Assembly: GCA_031275085.1 (NCBI GenBank)
Contig: JAISPG010000060.1
Coordinates: forward strand, 1 to 64,000
DNA from: Bacteroidales bacterium
GTDB taxonomy: Bacteria; Bacteroidota; Bacteroidia; Bacteroidales; ML635J-15
Direction of reading: 5' to 3'
Length of the DNA stretch: 64,000 bases
Numbering within the stretch: position 1 is the stretch's first letter; each line of letters starts with the position of its first letter. Under the pieces are notes generated by a model. That model was not told the origin of the DNA. It made no database searches and saw only the letters and a list, made by a program, of their open reading frames with translations. The position numbers were made by a program, and so were the translations under genes. Shown here piece by piece: positions 17,617-26,134 of the stretch.

Positions 17617-18234
17617 TTATTTTTTTTCTTTTACATAATAGGCGACTTTCTCCAGTGATGTGATCATATCATAATTTTCTAAAAAAACATCGTCAGGTAC
17701 ATTTATTGATACTGATGTAAAATTCAGAATTCCTCTTATTCCGGCATAGACTAGTTTGTCGGCAACATCCTGTGCGCCTTTTTGTGATAACGACATAATT
17801 GCAATTGAAACATTACTGTTTTTTAATATTTTTCCCAGATCATTTACATGGTAACTTTTTATTCCTGAAATAATTCTGTCTATTTTAGAATTGTCTATAT
17901 CAAATGCGGCAACTATTTCAATATTACTGCGTTTTGAATTAAAATAGTTAGTAATGGCTTTGCCTAAATGCCCCATTCCTATAATTACAGCACTGGTTTT
18001 TTCATTGCCATCCAGTATTAAATTGATTTTTTCAATTAATTCCGGTATAGAGTAACCTTTTCGTTGTGTACCGGTATAACCTATCAACATAATATCCCTT
18101 CTTACTTGCACCGAAGTTAGATGTAACAAACTACCCAATTCGTGCGAAAAGATAAAATCGTTTCCGTTTTCAAGGTTAGATATCAAAACTCTGCGGTACA
18201 AGCTTAATCTCTCAATCGTTTTTTCTGGTAACAT
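17617..18234 (-). CDS. rex: Redox-sensing transcriptional repressor Rex
   Basis: 205 residues. N-terminal winged helix with the Rex hallmark LTSVQVRRDIMLIG (about residues 39-52), then a Rossmann NAD(H)-binding domain with VIIGMGHLGKAI (about 84-95). Rex binds DNA when NADH/NAD+ is low and releases it when NADH rises, controlling fermentation and hydrogenase genes. Two Rex-like operator sequences overlap the promoter at 26122-26169 at the head of this gene run, so it probably controls the hydrogenase-like genes and perhaps itself. Coupled to the ribF-like gene. Confidence 0.93.
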   Translation of the reverse strand: MLPEKTIERLSLYRRVLISNLENGNDFIFSHELGSLLHLTSVQVRRDIMLIGYTGTQRKGYSIPELIEKINLILDGNEKTSAVIIGMGHLGKAITNYFNSKRSNIEIVAAFDIDNSKIDRIISGIKSYHVNDLGKILKNSNVSIAIMSLSQKGAQDVADKLVYAGIRGILNFTSVSINVPDDVFLENYDMITSLEKVAYYVKEKK

Positions 18235-18324
18235 GTTTTTTTAATTAAAAGTTAAAAATATTTAGTTAAAAGTTCATAGTAATTAGTGTCCAGTAGTTAG
18301 TTCTTAGTTTTCTATTTTATTCTT

Positions 18325-18425
18325 AACGGCGGTTTACTTCGGGTTGGTTTGGGTTACTTCGACTTCGCTCAGTAACCACCGCTCACCAACCGGCGCTCAG
18401 TAGCCGTTGTTCACCAATCGTAGCT
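18325..18425. repeat. Intergenic repeat with CTTCGACTTCGCTCAGT core and inverted GGCGGTT/AACCACCG arms
   Basis: The 207-base gap between the hybrid kinase gene and rex holds a GC-richer block. It has the core CTTCGACTTCGCTCAGTAA (18358-18376), a second partial core (CGGCGCTCAGTAG) and imperfect inverted arms GGCGGTT and AACCACCG. It shares its core with 14855-14872. It is probably a dispersed repeat; it separates rex from the upstream signalling genes. Confidence 0.6.
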
Positions 18426-18441
18426 TAACTCATCGCATTCT

Positions 18442-19560
18442 TCATTTCTTTAATATTATTTTTATTGTTGTTCCCTGATTTATTACACTTTCTAATTTAA
18501 TTTCGGAATCGTAGTTCTCTAATATCCTTTTTACTATTGATAATCCTAAACCACTTCCCGGAATTTTTTGAGTATTTTCATTTTTTATTCTTACAAATTC
18601 ATTGAATAATTTTTGTTGGTCTTCTTCTTTTATTCCGATTCCGGTATCAGATACAAGAACTTCGATATGATCGGGCATTTCTCGTATTGTACAGTCGACT
18701 CTTCCGTTTTGTTTATTGTATTTTACAGCATTTGAGAGGATATTATTAAGAATTATTTCAAAATCAGTAGGATCTATATTATAAATTACTTTTTCATTAT
18801 AGTTAAGATATATTCTTACATCTTTTTGAATAGCAAGTGGTTGTGTGCTTGCAATGCATGTTTTGGCAATTTCTCCCAAATCAAGTGGTTGTATGTTTTT
18901 ATGAGCTTGTCCTGATTCTATTTTTGTAAAATCCAGTAAGTCCATGATCATGGTTCTCATTGCTTTTAAACGTTCTATAGACCTGTCTATCATAGGCATA
19001 TAAGCATTGATGTTATCACCGTTTTTGTGATCTTTTATGATCTTCAGATAACCTTCAACTGCGTTTACGGGAGCTTTTAATTCATGTGATAACAATGACA
19101 AAAATTGGAACCTTATTTGTTTTCCTTCTTTTTGTAGTTTTGAAGTCATTTTTTTGAGAAACATCTGTTTAGTTATATTTTCGACAGAAGATCTTAATTC
19201 CTGCGGAGTAAATGGTTTAGGTACAAAATCAATTGCACCTTCACGTGTTGCTTTTACAGCTAGTTCTAATGATGCATAAGAAGTTATCATCACAACTTTA
19301 GAATCTATGTTATTCGAATTTATGTACTCCAGAACTTCTATGCCTTGTATTCCAGGTAATTTATTATCCAGCAGGACAATAGCAAATTCTTCTTTTTTCA
19401 GCAGACTGATAGCTATTTCACCTGTTTCTGCTTCGGTTACTTCAAAGCCGATCGCTTCATCCATAAACGGATAATCAACTTCAAACTTTTCGAGAATTCT
19501 TTTTACTCCCGAACGAATACCAAATTCATCGTCAACAACAAGAATTTTTAGCTTATCCAT
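18442..19560 (-). CDS. Response regulator-histidine kinase hybrid (REC-HisKA-HATPase)
   Basis: 372 residues. N-terminal receiver domain with acidic pocket D10-D11, phosphoacceptor D65 (VLLDNKLPG) and K115 (VPKPFTP), then a HisKA domain with H159 (SHELKAPVNA) and a C-terminal HATPase with VSDTGIGI and GSGLGLSIVK. No membrane segment, so it is cytoplasmic. The receiver at the N-terminus suggests its kinase activity is controlled by phosphotransfer, possibly from the hydrogenase-domain kinase upstream. It lies 84 bases downstream of a stand-alone receiver gene. Confidence 0.9.
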   Translation of the reverse strand: MDKLKILVVDDEFGIRSGVKRILEKFEVDYPFMDEAIGFEVTEAETGEIAISLLKKEEFAIVLLDNKLPGIQGIEVLEYINSNNIDSKVVMITSYASLELAVKATREGAIDFVPKPFTPQELRSSVENITKQMFLKKMTSKLQKEGKQIRFQFLSLLSHELKAPVNAVEGYLKIIKDHKNGDNINAYMPMIDRSIERLKAMRTMIMDLLDFTKIESGQAHKNIQPLDLGEIAKTCIASTQPLAIQKDVRIYLNYNEKVIYNIDPTDFEIILNNILSNAVKYNKQNGRVDCTIREMPDHIEVLVSDTGIGIKEEDQQKLFNEFVRIKNENTQKIPGSGLGLSIVKRILENYDSEIKLESVINQGTTIKIILKK

Positions 19561-19644
19561 AATTATATTTTACGTGGTTTTAAATCAAAAGTTAAAACTT
19601 GTTTTAATAGACTTTTTAATTTTTTTTCATTATTTGACACTTAA

Positions 19645-20025
19645 TTATTTTAAAAACTTTTTTAATTCTTCGGCTATTTTTTCGGATTCCACACCTTTTT
19701 CGAGATATATATCTGCTTTTATCCACGATGTTTCATTATTAAAATGTAAACCAGTTTCAGAAGCAACATTTGTAGAAATTATCACAGGAACTTTTGGTTT
19801 TTTTTTCTTTGTTTTATATGCAAGAATAAAACCGCTATCATCATTTTCCATCATAAGGTCGAAAACTGCCGCATCAAAATCCATGTTTTCAATTATTGCT
19901 TCTGCTTCCTTTTGCGAACTTGCAGTTATTGTATCAAACCCTTCGCTTTCAAGCCTGAATTTTATCTGAAACAGATAATCAAAATCATCATCTGCAATAA
20001 GTACTATTTTATTTAATTTGCTCAT
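19645..20025 (-). CDS. Stand-alone response regulator receiver
   Basis: 126 residues forming a single receiver domain: D12-D13 (IADDDFD), phosphoacceptor D56 (AVFDLMMEND) and K110 (YLEKGVESEK). There is no output domain, so it should relay phosphate, like CheY or Spo0F. Its start overlaps the end of the hydrogenase-domain kinase gene by 17 bases, making that kinase the obvious donor. Insertions around NDDSGFILAYKTKKKKPK make it diverged. Confidence 0.88.
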   Translation of the reverse strand: MSKLNKIVLIADDDFDYLFQIKFRLESEGFDTITASSQKEAEAIIENMDFDAAVFDLMMENDDSGFILAYKTKKKKPKVPVIISTNVASETGLHFNNETSWIKADIYLEKGVESEKIAEELKKFLK

Positions 20026-22018
20026 TATTAATTTCGTTTAATTGTGGGATTGTTAAAATAAAGCTTGTTCCTGTTTTTCCTTTTTCAGGATCAGAATTTG
20101 AAATTACATTAATATTTCCTTTGTGCATTTTTATTATACCGTATGTTGTAGGCAATCCGAGGCCGGTTCCCTGACCGATTTCTTTGGTTGTAAAGAACGG
20201 AGTAAATAATTTATCCATGTGTTCCTCTTTTATGCCGGTCCCGGTATCGGAAATTTTTATTACAACTTCATTTTTTTCATTTTGAAGATCAATAGTAAGT
20301 TTTCCTTTTTCCGGCATGGCATCAACAGCATTCTTTATAACATTTGTAATTGCTTGTGTCATTTGTTCTTCATCTATTGAAGTATTAAAATTTGACAGAA
20401 AATTATTAACCTGAACTGTTATTCCTTTTGGTATGATAACAGCTCTTATACAGGAATTTATAAATTCTCCGATATCAACAGATTTAAAACTTACTTTATT
20501 TTTTCTGGCAAAATTGAGCAGACCACTTACTATATTTTTACATCTCATTGCTTGTTCCGAAATTAATCTCAGATCGCTGTAATTTTCGCTGTTTGGATCA
20601 GCTTCATCAAGTAGGATATTGGCATACATTATCACAACGCCAAGCGGATTATTTATTTCATGAGCTATTCCTGCAGAAAGCTGTCCTAAATGGGCTAATT
20701 TTTCACTTTGTTTTAAAGCCTGCTGAACTGATTCTATTTTTGAATTTTGTATGTTTAATTCTGTTACCATATTTTTCAGTTTGTCGAGGTTATATGGTAA
20801 ACACATATCAATTTCGGCTAAGTTGCGAAGTACAGCTATTGCGTGTTCTTCGCAGGATTCATAACCACAGGCATGACAATCAAGCCGGTCTTGTTTTTCT
20901 ATTTTTCCCATCGAAATATAAATTGCTTCAATTTCTTCTGATGTAGGAACTTTTACGCGACTGTCATCCTGGTGAAAATGACGATCCAGTGAAATAGTAA
21001 GAAATTCATTCATATTTCTATTCCATTCTTCCCAGTTTATTTTTGTTAATTTTTTCTGAGTATAGTCAATTACATATGCTGCATTTTGGTATCTCCTGCC
21101 TTCTGTCGACATTCCGGGCCCCATTATACACCCTTTACAGCATAATAATTCCAGGTGGTAATCTTTAATTAATCCGTTATCAAACTCATTTATGGCTTCT
21201 TTAAAATTTACTCGTCCGTCAGCAACAATAATATTGCCGGTTATCATATTTTCCTGGAAGTTTATAGTATTTATCAATCCGCGGCTTGTCGGAAATACTG
21301 CTCCTCTTCCGCTGTGAGGGGGATCAAAATCTTCAGGGAATACTCCGTCCGGTGTTATCTCCATTTTGTCAAATAACCCTCTTAATTCTTTGAATGTTAA
21401 AGTGTTGTCTGTTTCTGAAGATTCATTTTTCTTTGCAATACAGGGACCAATAAATATTATTTTATTATTGTTACCATATAATTTTTTTATTACTCTTGCT
21501 GTTGCCATTAATGGAGAAACAATAGGAGCAAGGTATCCGGTTAAATGAGGATGATATTTTGTTATGTAAGAAACTATAGCAGGACAATCTGATGAAATAG
21601 ATTTTCTTATACCGCTATTGAATAGAAAGTCTTTGTATTTTTCTGCTACCAGATCGGCTCCGAATGAAACTTCCACTACTTTTTTAAATCCCATTTTTTT
21701 CAGCATTCCCACAAATATCCTGTGATCTTCGATTTCTTTGAATTCTGCAGGAAAAGCCGGAGCTACACATGCAATACAGTCAGTATTAGTTTTAAGTAAT
21801 TCAAGGACTTCGTATTCTTCATTATAAAAACTTTTGGCTTTTCTTTTACATACTTTAACACAGTTGCCACAGCTGATACATCTTTGAGGAATGACATTAG
21901 CCTGTCCGTTTTGCATACTGATAGCTTTGGCAGGACATTCTCTTATACATGTATAACATGTTTTGCACCTGTCTGCAATTGTAAATACCAATTGTTTTTT
22001 TTCATTTAACTTTATCAT
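20009..22018 (-). CDS. FeFe-hydrogenase-domain sensor histidine kinase
   Basis: 669 residues. Order: two [4Fe-4S] motifs (C18/21/24/28 and C47/50/53/57), hydrogenase H-domain (about 75-325), Fe-S motif C381/C384/C389/C406, short coiled coil, HisKA with H453 (AGIAHEINNP) and HATPase with NVIKNAVDAMP and GTGLGLPTTYG. H-domain loops are SSDCPA (C145), GPCIAKKNE (C193) and CCKGCIMGP (C294, C297). The proton-relay cysteine of TSCCP is Asp. It is probably a cytoplasmic H2 or redox sensor that phosphorylates the overlapping receiver protein. It starts 3 bases after the HydA-like gene. Confidence 0.88.
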   Translation of the reverse strand: MIKLNEKKQLVFTIADRCKTCYTCIRECPAKAISMQNGQANVIPQRCISCGNCVKVCKRKAKSFYNEEYEVLELLKTNTDCIACVAPAFPAEFKEIEDHRIFVGMLKKMGFKKVVEVSFGADLVAEKYKDFLFNSGIRKSISSDCPAIVSYITKYHPHLTGYLAPIVSPLMATARVIKKLYGNNNKIIFIGPCIAKKNESSETDNTLTFKELRGLFDKMEITPDGVFPEDFDPPHSGRGAVFPTSRGLINTINFQENMITGNIIVADGRVNFKEAINEFDNGLIKDYHLELLCCKGCIMGPGMSTEGRRYQNAAYVIDYTQKKLTKINWEEWNRNMNEFLTISLDRHFHQDDSRVKVPTSEEIEAIYISMGKIEKQDRLDCHACGYESCEEHAIAVLRNLAEIDMCLPYNLDKLKNMVTELNIQNSKIESVQQALKQSEKLAHLGQLSAGIAHEINNPLGVVIMYANILLDEADPNSENYSDLRLISEQAMRCKNIVSGLLNFARKNKVSFKSVDIGEFINSCIRAVIIPKGITVQVNNFLSNFNTSIDEEQMTQAITNVIKNAVDAMPEKGKLTIDLQNEKNEVVIKISDTGTGIKEEHMDKLFTPFFTTKEIGQGTGLGLPTTYGIIKMHKGNINVISNSDPEKGKTGTSFILTIPQLNEINNEQIK

Positions 22019-22021
22019 AAG

Positions 22022-23662
22022 CTAAAAGAGTCTTTCTATTCCTTTTTCTTTATAATACCCTTTAATGAAAGGGTTTTTCCCTGCTGTATCAGAATTTGTT
22101 TTTTCATCAAATTCCAGAATGTTCTTTTTTAATTTTTTATAATTTTCAACATCATTGCATTGTATATGTCCGCAGCCGTAGATGCATCCGAAATTACAGG
22201 CTCTTACCTCAACAAATAAATATTTATTATTTAATATTTCATGTTGTTTACATCTTAAAGTATCTACATTATTAATACTTGCAATAGTATATTTCTTATT
22301 TCCCAGTGCAAACTCATATTCTATAAATTGTTTATCGGATTTAAGTTCAGGTATTTTTTTAGTGTTATTATTTATTCCTGATTTTAAATATAATTCCCTT
22401 ATGATTGCTTCTGAAATTCCTCCTTTTGTTTCCAGTAAAACACCACCCGATGAATCAGAATTTGAAGGTTTGTCGGGTGTTTCCTTTTTACTATATGGAA
22501 GAATAATTCCATGTGTTTTTAATAATTTCAATAATTCTTTGGTTGTTATCACATAATCAATATCAGGTACTCCTTTTTGTGTATTGTTGGATTGGATAGC
22601 TTCATATTTATGTGCAACACATGATGCAACGCTAACAAGTATATCATTCTGGGGATCGTTATCGAATTTTAGGATTTTACCTAATATTTGTTGTGGTGTA
22701 GGTACTTTTGGTAAATATTTTTGAAATTCGGGAAGTTCAGTTTTAATGTATTTTTTTACAGATGGACAATCGCTGATTATCAATGGTTCATTATGGTTGT
22801 TTAACCTTTCTAAAATTATTGAAGAAATTTCATGGACAAATATATCATTCCCTAACGATAGAGTCATAACATTTTTAAATCCGACATCGTGAAGTGCTGC
22901 AACTAAATAATTACGTGCATCTTCATACCGTTTTACATTAAAGTATGTTGCAAGGCTGGCTATTGTAGAGCCGGATATTATAATATTTATTGATTTATCC
23001 GAATAATTTAATTTTTCTACAATTTGCGGAATATTTGTTTTTTCAAGTATGGCCCCTGTAGGACATGCTGTTATACAAAATCCGCAATGAATGCAGTTAG
23101 AATAAAATAGTCCGCGTTGAAATACTGTTTCTATATTAGAATTTTTACCTCTGTTCACGAGATCAATAGCAGAAATTTGGAGCATTTCCTCACAAATCCT
23201 CACACACCTTCCGCATAAAATACATTTGGACATATCGCGCACTATACCGGGACTGGAACGGTCTGATTTAGACATATTTTTTTCTCCGACAAAAGTTCTT
23301 TCCCTTATATTAAGATTTTCTGCAAGTTGCTGTAGTTCACAGTTTCCGCTTTTATCACAGTATAAACAGTTTTCAGGATGATTTGTAAGAAGTAGTTCGG
23401 CAATTGTTTTACGTGCAGAGATAACTTTCTGAGAATGAGTGAGAATTTTCATGCCTTCAGACACAGGACTGGAGCATGCTGTTACAAGAGTGTGGTTATT
23501 TTCAAGTTCTACTACACATAAACGGCAAGCACCTGTCGGAGTTAATTCCGGCATGTTACACAGAGTAGGAATTGCTATTCCTATTCTTTTCAATACGGAA
23601 AGAATGGTTTCTCCTTTTGTAACTTTAACATTGTTGTTATTTATTTTTATGTTAAATTCCAT
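22022..23662 (-). CDS. HydA-like FeFe-hydrogenase subunit with atypical H-cluster pocket
   Basis: 546 residues. N-terminal [2Fe-2S] (C35, C46, C49, C63), His-ligated [4Fe-4S] (H95, C99, C102, C108) and two [4Fe-4S] motifs (C147/150/153/157, C190/193/196/200), as in NADH-dependent HydA proteins. The H-domain keeps the four [4Fe-4S]H ligands C299, C348, C489 and C493. However, loop 1 reads ISDCP instead of TSCCP, loop 2 SVASCVAHKYE instead of MPCxAKKxE, and loop 3 VEVRACNFGC instead of ExMxCxxGC. Relay Cys, both pocket Met residues and the cyanide-contacting Lys are replaced. It partners the flanking HndC- and HndA-like subunits; normal H2 catalysis is doubtful. Confidence 0.85.
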   Translation of the reverse strand: MEFNIKINNNNVKVTKGETILSVLKRIGIAIPTLCNMPELTPTGACRLCVVELENNHTLVTACSSPVSEGMKILTHSQKVISARKTIAELLLTNHPENCLYCDKSGNCELQQLAENLNIRERTFVGEKNMSKSDRSSPGIVRDMSKCILCGRCVRICEEMLQISAIDLVNRGKNSNIETVFQRGLFYSNCIHCGFCITACPTGAILEKTNIPQIVEKLNYSDKSINIIISGSTIASLATYFNVKRYEDARNYLVAALHDVGFKNVMTLSLGNDIFVHEISSIILERLNNHNEPLIISDCPSVKKYIKTELPEFQKYLPKVPTPQQILGKILKFDNDPQNDILVSVASCVAHKYEAIQSNNTQKGVPDIDYVITTKELLKLLKTHGIILPYSKKETPDKPSNSDSSGGVLLETKGGISEAIIRELYLKSGINNNTKKIPELKSDKQFIEYEFALGNKKYTIASINNVDTLRCKQHEILNNKYLFVEVRACNFGCIYGCGHIQCNDVENYKKLKKNILEFDEKTNSDTAGKNPFIKGYYKEKGIERLF

Positions 23663-23695
23663 ATTTCCGTTAATTTTTGCTTTCGGTCTATATTG

Positions 23696-25609
23696 TTATC
23701 TTACAATTATTGCATTGAATTTACATACAGATTCGCATATCCCACATTTGATACAACGTTCCTGGATTATAAAATGGGCAGTTCTTTGCGAACCGATTAC
23801 AGCATCTGAAGGACATCTTTTTGAACAAATACTACATCCTACGCAGTTATCGACATTAATGGAATATTCTTTCAGATTTCTGCATATAACAGCGTCGCAT
23901 CTTTTTTCATAGATGTGCTCCTCGTATTCCTGTCTGAAATATTTCAATCCTGAAATTATAGAATTTGGCGCATTTTGTCCAAGACCACACAATGAAGTTT
24001 CTTTCATTAATTTTGAAACTTCTTCCATTTGTGTAACTCCTTTAAACCTTAACAGTGTTTCATGTTGTTTATTTGTTCTAGGTCTTTCCGTTATTCTGGT
24101 TAAAATTTCGAGTAACCTTTGTGATCCTTCCCTGCATGGAATACATTTTCCACAGCTTTCATTATTTATAAAATCAATATAGTACTTTGTGACATCTACA
24201 ATACAGTTTTCTTCATCTAAAACCAGAAAACTACCTGAACCAAACCACATGTTATTGTTGTTGAAGGTATCAAAATCTATATTCATATTGAAATCGTCAG
24301 GATGTATAAAACCTCCGGACGGACCTCCTATGTGGATTGCTTTTACATCACCGGGATTATTCTGTAACTTCGTAATGTCAAGGATATCATTGGGAGTTTG
24401 TCCCATTTCCATTTCAACCATTCCGGTAAAATCCACCTTTCCACTAACTGAAAAAAGTTTTGTCCCGTAACTGTTTTGACTGCCAAGTTCTTTAAATTTT
24501 TCAGGTCCTTCTTTAATTATGTAAGGAATATTGCATAACGTTTCTACATTGTTTACAACTGTGGGATATCCGAATAATCCGTATTCCGACGGATATGGCG
24601 GTTTTGGGCTTGGCATTCCTCTGTGGCCTTCCAGACTTGATATTAATGCAGTTTCTTCACCACATACATAAGCTCCCGGACTTGCAAATACAGATAAATG
24701 GATATTTATTCCACTTCCGAAAATATCTTCTCCTGCTAACCCTGAAATTTCAGCCTGCTTTATTGCATTTTTAAGTCTTTTTATCGCCAGGTCAAAAGTA
24801 TTACGTATATAAATTATCGCTTCATTTGCATTTATTGCATATGTACCGATCAATATTCCTTCTATAAGTAAGTGGGGGTTTCCTTCTATTAACATTCTGC
24901 CTGCAAAAGAACCCGGATCACTTTCGTCGGCATTACATATGAAATATTTTTTTTCAGCATTGTTGTTTAAAGTGTTTTTCCATTTCAATCCTGTATAAAA
25001 ACCTCCACCGCCTCTGCCGCGTAATTCACTTTGTTCTATAATATCACAGACTTCGGAATGTGTGTGTGTTGTAAGTATTTTTCCAAACGATTTGTATCCG
25101 CCATAATCAAGATATGATTTTATAGAATTGACATCAATGTTACCAATATCTTTAAGTAACCTGCGTGTTTGCTTTTTGAAAAATGGGATATCCGATATTT
25201 CCGTTATTTCACTCCACGAATTAAGTTCGGGATGAGAATATTGACCTATTATGAGTTCTCTTTCCGGTAATATATTATTCAGAATACTGTCAAGAACGGA
25301 ATCAACAATGTTAGAATAAATATTTTTTAAAGATATGATAGCTCTTCCCGGGACCTGTATACTAACTACAGGATCATACTCACAAAGTCCCTTGCTGCCG
25401 ACTTCAACCAATTCATATTCCATATTGTTTTCACTAAAATATGATTTGATTTGATCGATGGTTTTATCAATTCCTGCTATTATGCTGCAAGAACTTTTTT
25501 CAACAAAAATGTGTGGTACATTTATGTTATATTCATATAATGTATTGTCCGGTAATTGTTTTTCAGACTGGAAAATTTTTTTATATGTATAATCTTTTAA
25601 AATTGTCAT
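23696..25609 (-). CDS. NuoF/HndC-like NADH-binding flavoprotein subunit
   Basis: 637 residues. Degenerate thioredoxin-like N-terminal domain (about 30-110), FMN/NADH domain with LRGRGGGGFYTGLKW (196-210) and CNADESDPGSF (225-235), SLBB-like region, NuoF [4Fe-4S] site (C486, C489, C492, C541) and a C-terminal 2[4Fe-4S] ferredoxin domain (C589/592/595/599, C619/622/625/629). It should oxidise or reduce NAD(H) and pass electrons to the HydA-like subunit. Oddity: the N-terminal [2Fe-2S] domain keeps only C41 and C76 of its four cysteines. Lies 33 bases upstream of the HydA-like gene. Confidence 0.9.
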   Translation of the reverse strand: MTILKDYTYKKIFQSEKQLPDNTLYEYNINVPHIFVEKSSCSIIAGIDKTIDQIKSYFSENNMEYELVEVGSKGLCEYDPVVSIQVPGRAIISLKNIYSNIVDSVLDSILNNILPERELIIGQYSHPELNSWSEITEISDIPFFKKQTRRLLKDIGNIDVNSIKSYLDYGGYKSFGKILTTHTHSEVCDIIEQSELRGRGGGGFYTGLKWKNTLNNNAEKKYFICNADESDPGSFAGRMLIEGNPHLLIEGILIGTYAINANEAIIYIRNTFDLAIKRLKNAIKQAEISGLAGEDIFGSGINIHLSVFASPGAYVCGEETALISSLEGHRGMPSPKPPYPSEYGLFGYPTVVNNVETLCNIPYIIKEGPEKFKELGSQNSYGTKLFSVSGKVDFTGMVEMEMGQTPNDILDITKLQNNPGDVKAIHIGGPSGGFIHPDDFNMNIDFDTFNNNNMWFGSGSFLVLDEENCIVDVTKYYIDFINNESCGKCIPCREGSQRLLEILTRITERPRTNKQHETLLRFKGVTQMEEVSKLMKETSLCGLGQNAPNSIISGLKYFRQEYEEHIYEKRCDAVICRNLKEYSINVDNCVGCSICSKRCPSDAVIGSQRTAHFIIQERCIKCGICESVCKFNAIIVR

Positions 25610-25657
25610 TTTTATTTATTGAATGATATAAAATATAACATTGTTGCATTTGGTAAT

Positions 25658-26116
25658 TTAATCCAAATTACTGATTATAATTTTGAAATCATTCAGTGAA
25701 ACATTCATAAAATATCTATCATTGACAGCAATTATTGGACCTAAAGCACATGCTCCCATACAAGGTATGAACTCTATGCTAAATTTTCCGTCACTGCTTG
25801 TTTCTTTATTTTTTAAATTTAAAATTTTATATATTTCAGAGGTCAGATTATCTTTTGTCTTTATATGACAAGCAGCTCCGCTACATATTTTTATATGGTG
25901 CCTCCCTTTTGGCTTGAATCTAAACTGATTATAAAAAGATGCAATTCCATAAATTTTACCTGCCGGAACATTAATTCTTTTGCTTAATTGTTCAATGAAA
26001 TTCAAATCTATATAACCGAATTTATTCTGGAAGTTTTGTAATATAGATAAGAGTTCCCGTTTTTCAATATGTTCCTTTAAAGAATCTATGTAATTTTGCA
26101 TAGTTTTAGTTTCCAT
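25658..26116 (-). CDS. NuoE/HndA-like [2Fe-2S] subunit
   Basis: 152 residues. Helical N-terminal bundle (ILQNFQNKFGYID) and a thioredoxin-like [2Fe-2S] domain with C-x4-C (CSGAAC) and C-x3-C (CMGAC) followed by ALGP, all four ligands intact. It is the smallest subunit of NADH-linked HydABC-type complexes and first gene of the minus-strand run. The -7 box ends 5 bases before this ATG, so the mRNA may be leaderless; a second in-frame ATG lies five codons downstream. Confidence 0.92.
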   Translation of the reverse strand: METKTMQNYIDSLKEHIEKRELLSILQNFQNKFGYIDLNFIEQLSKRINVPAGKIYGIASFYNQFRFKPKGRHHIKICSGAACHIKTKDNLTSEIYKILNLKNKETSSDGKFSIEFIPCMGACALGPIIAVNDRYFMNVSLNDFKIIISNLD

Positions 26117-26121
26117 TAATG

Positions 26122-26129
26122 CAAATATA
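26122..26129 (-). promoter_or_regulatory. Promoter -7 box of the hydrogenase-like operon
   Basis: Minus-strand TATATTTG matches TAnnTTTG. An upstream TTG lies about 20 bases away as -33 candidate. Transcription would begin at or next to the first ATG at 26116. Rex-like sites occupy the spacer and -33 region. Confidence 0.6.
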
Positions 26130-26134
26130 ATAAA

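Noticed and set aside
22022-26116. Calling the trio a standard electron-bifurcating FeFe hydrogenase
   Set aside because: The relay Cys, pocket Met residues and Lys of the catalytic loops are replaced, and the HndC-like [2Fe-2S] domain is incomplete.
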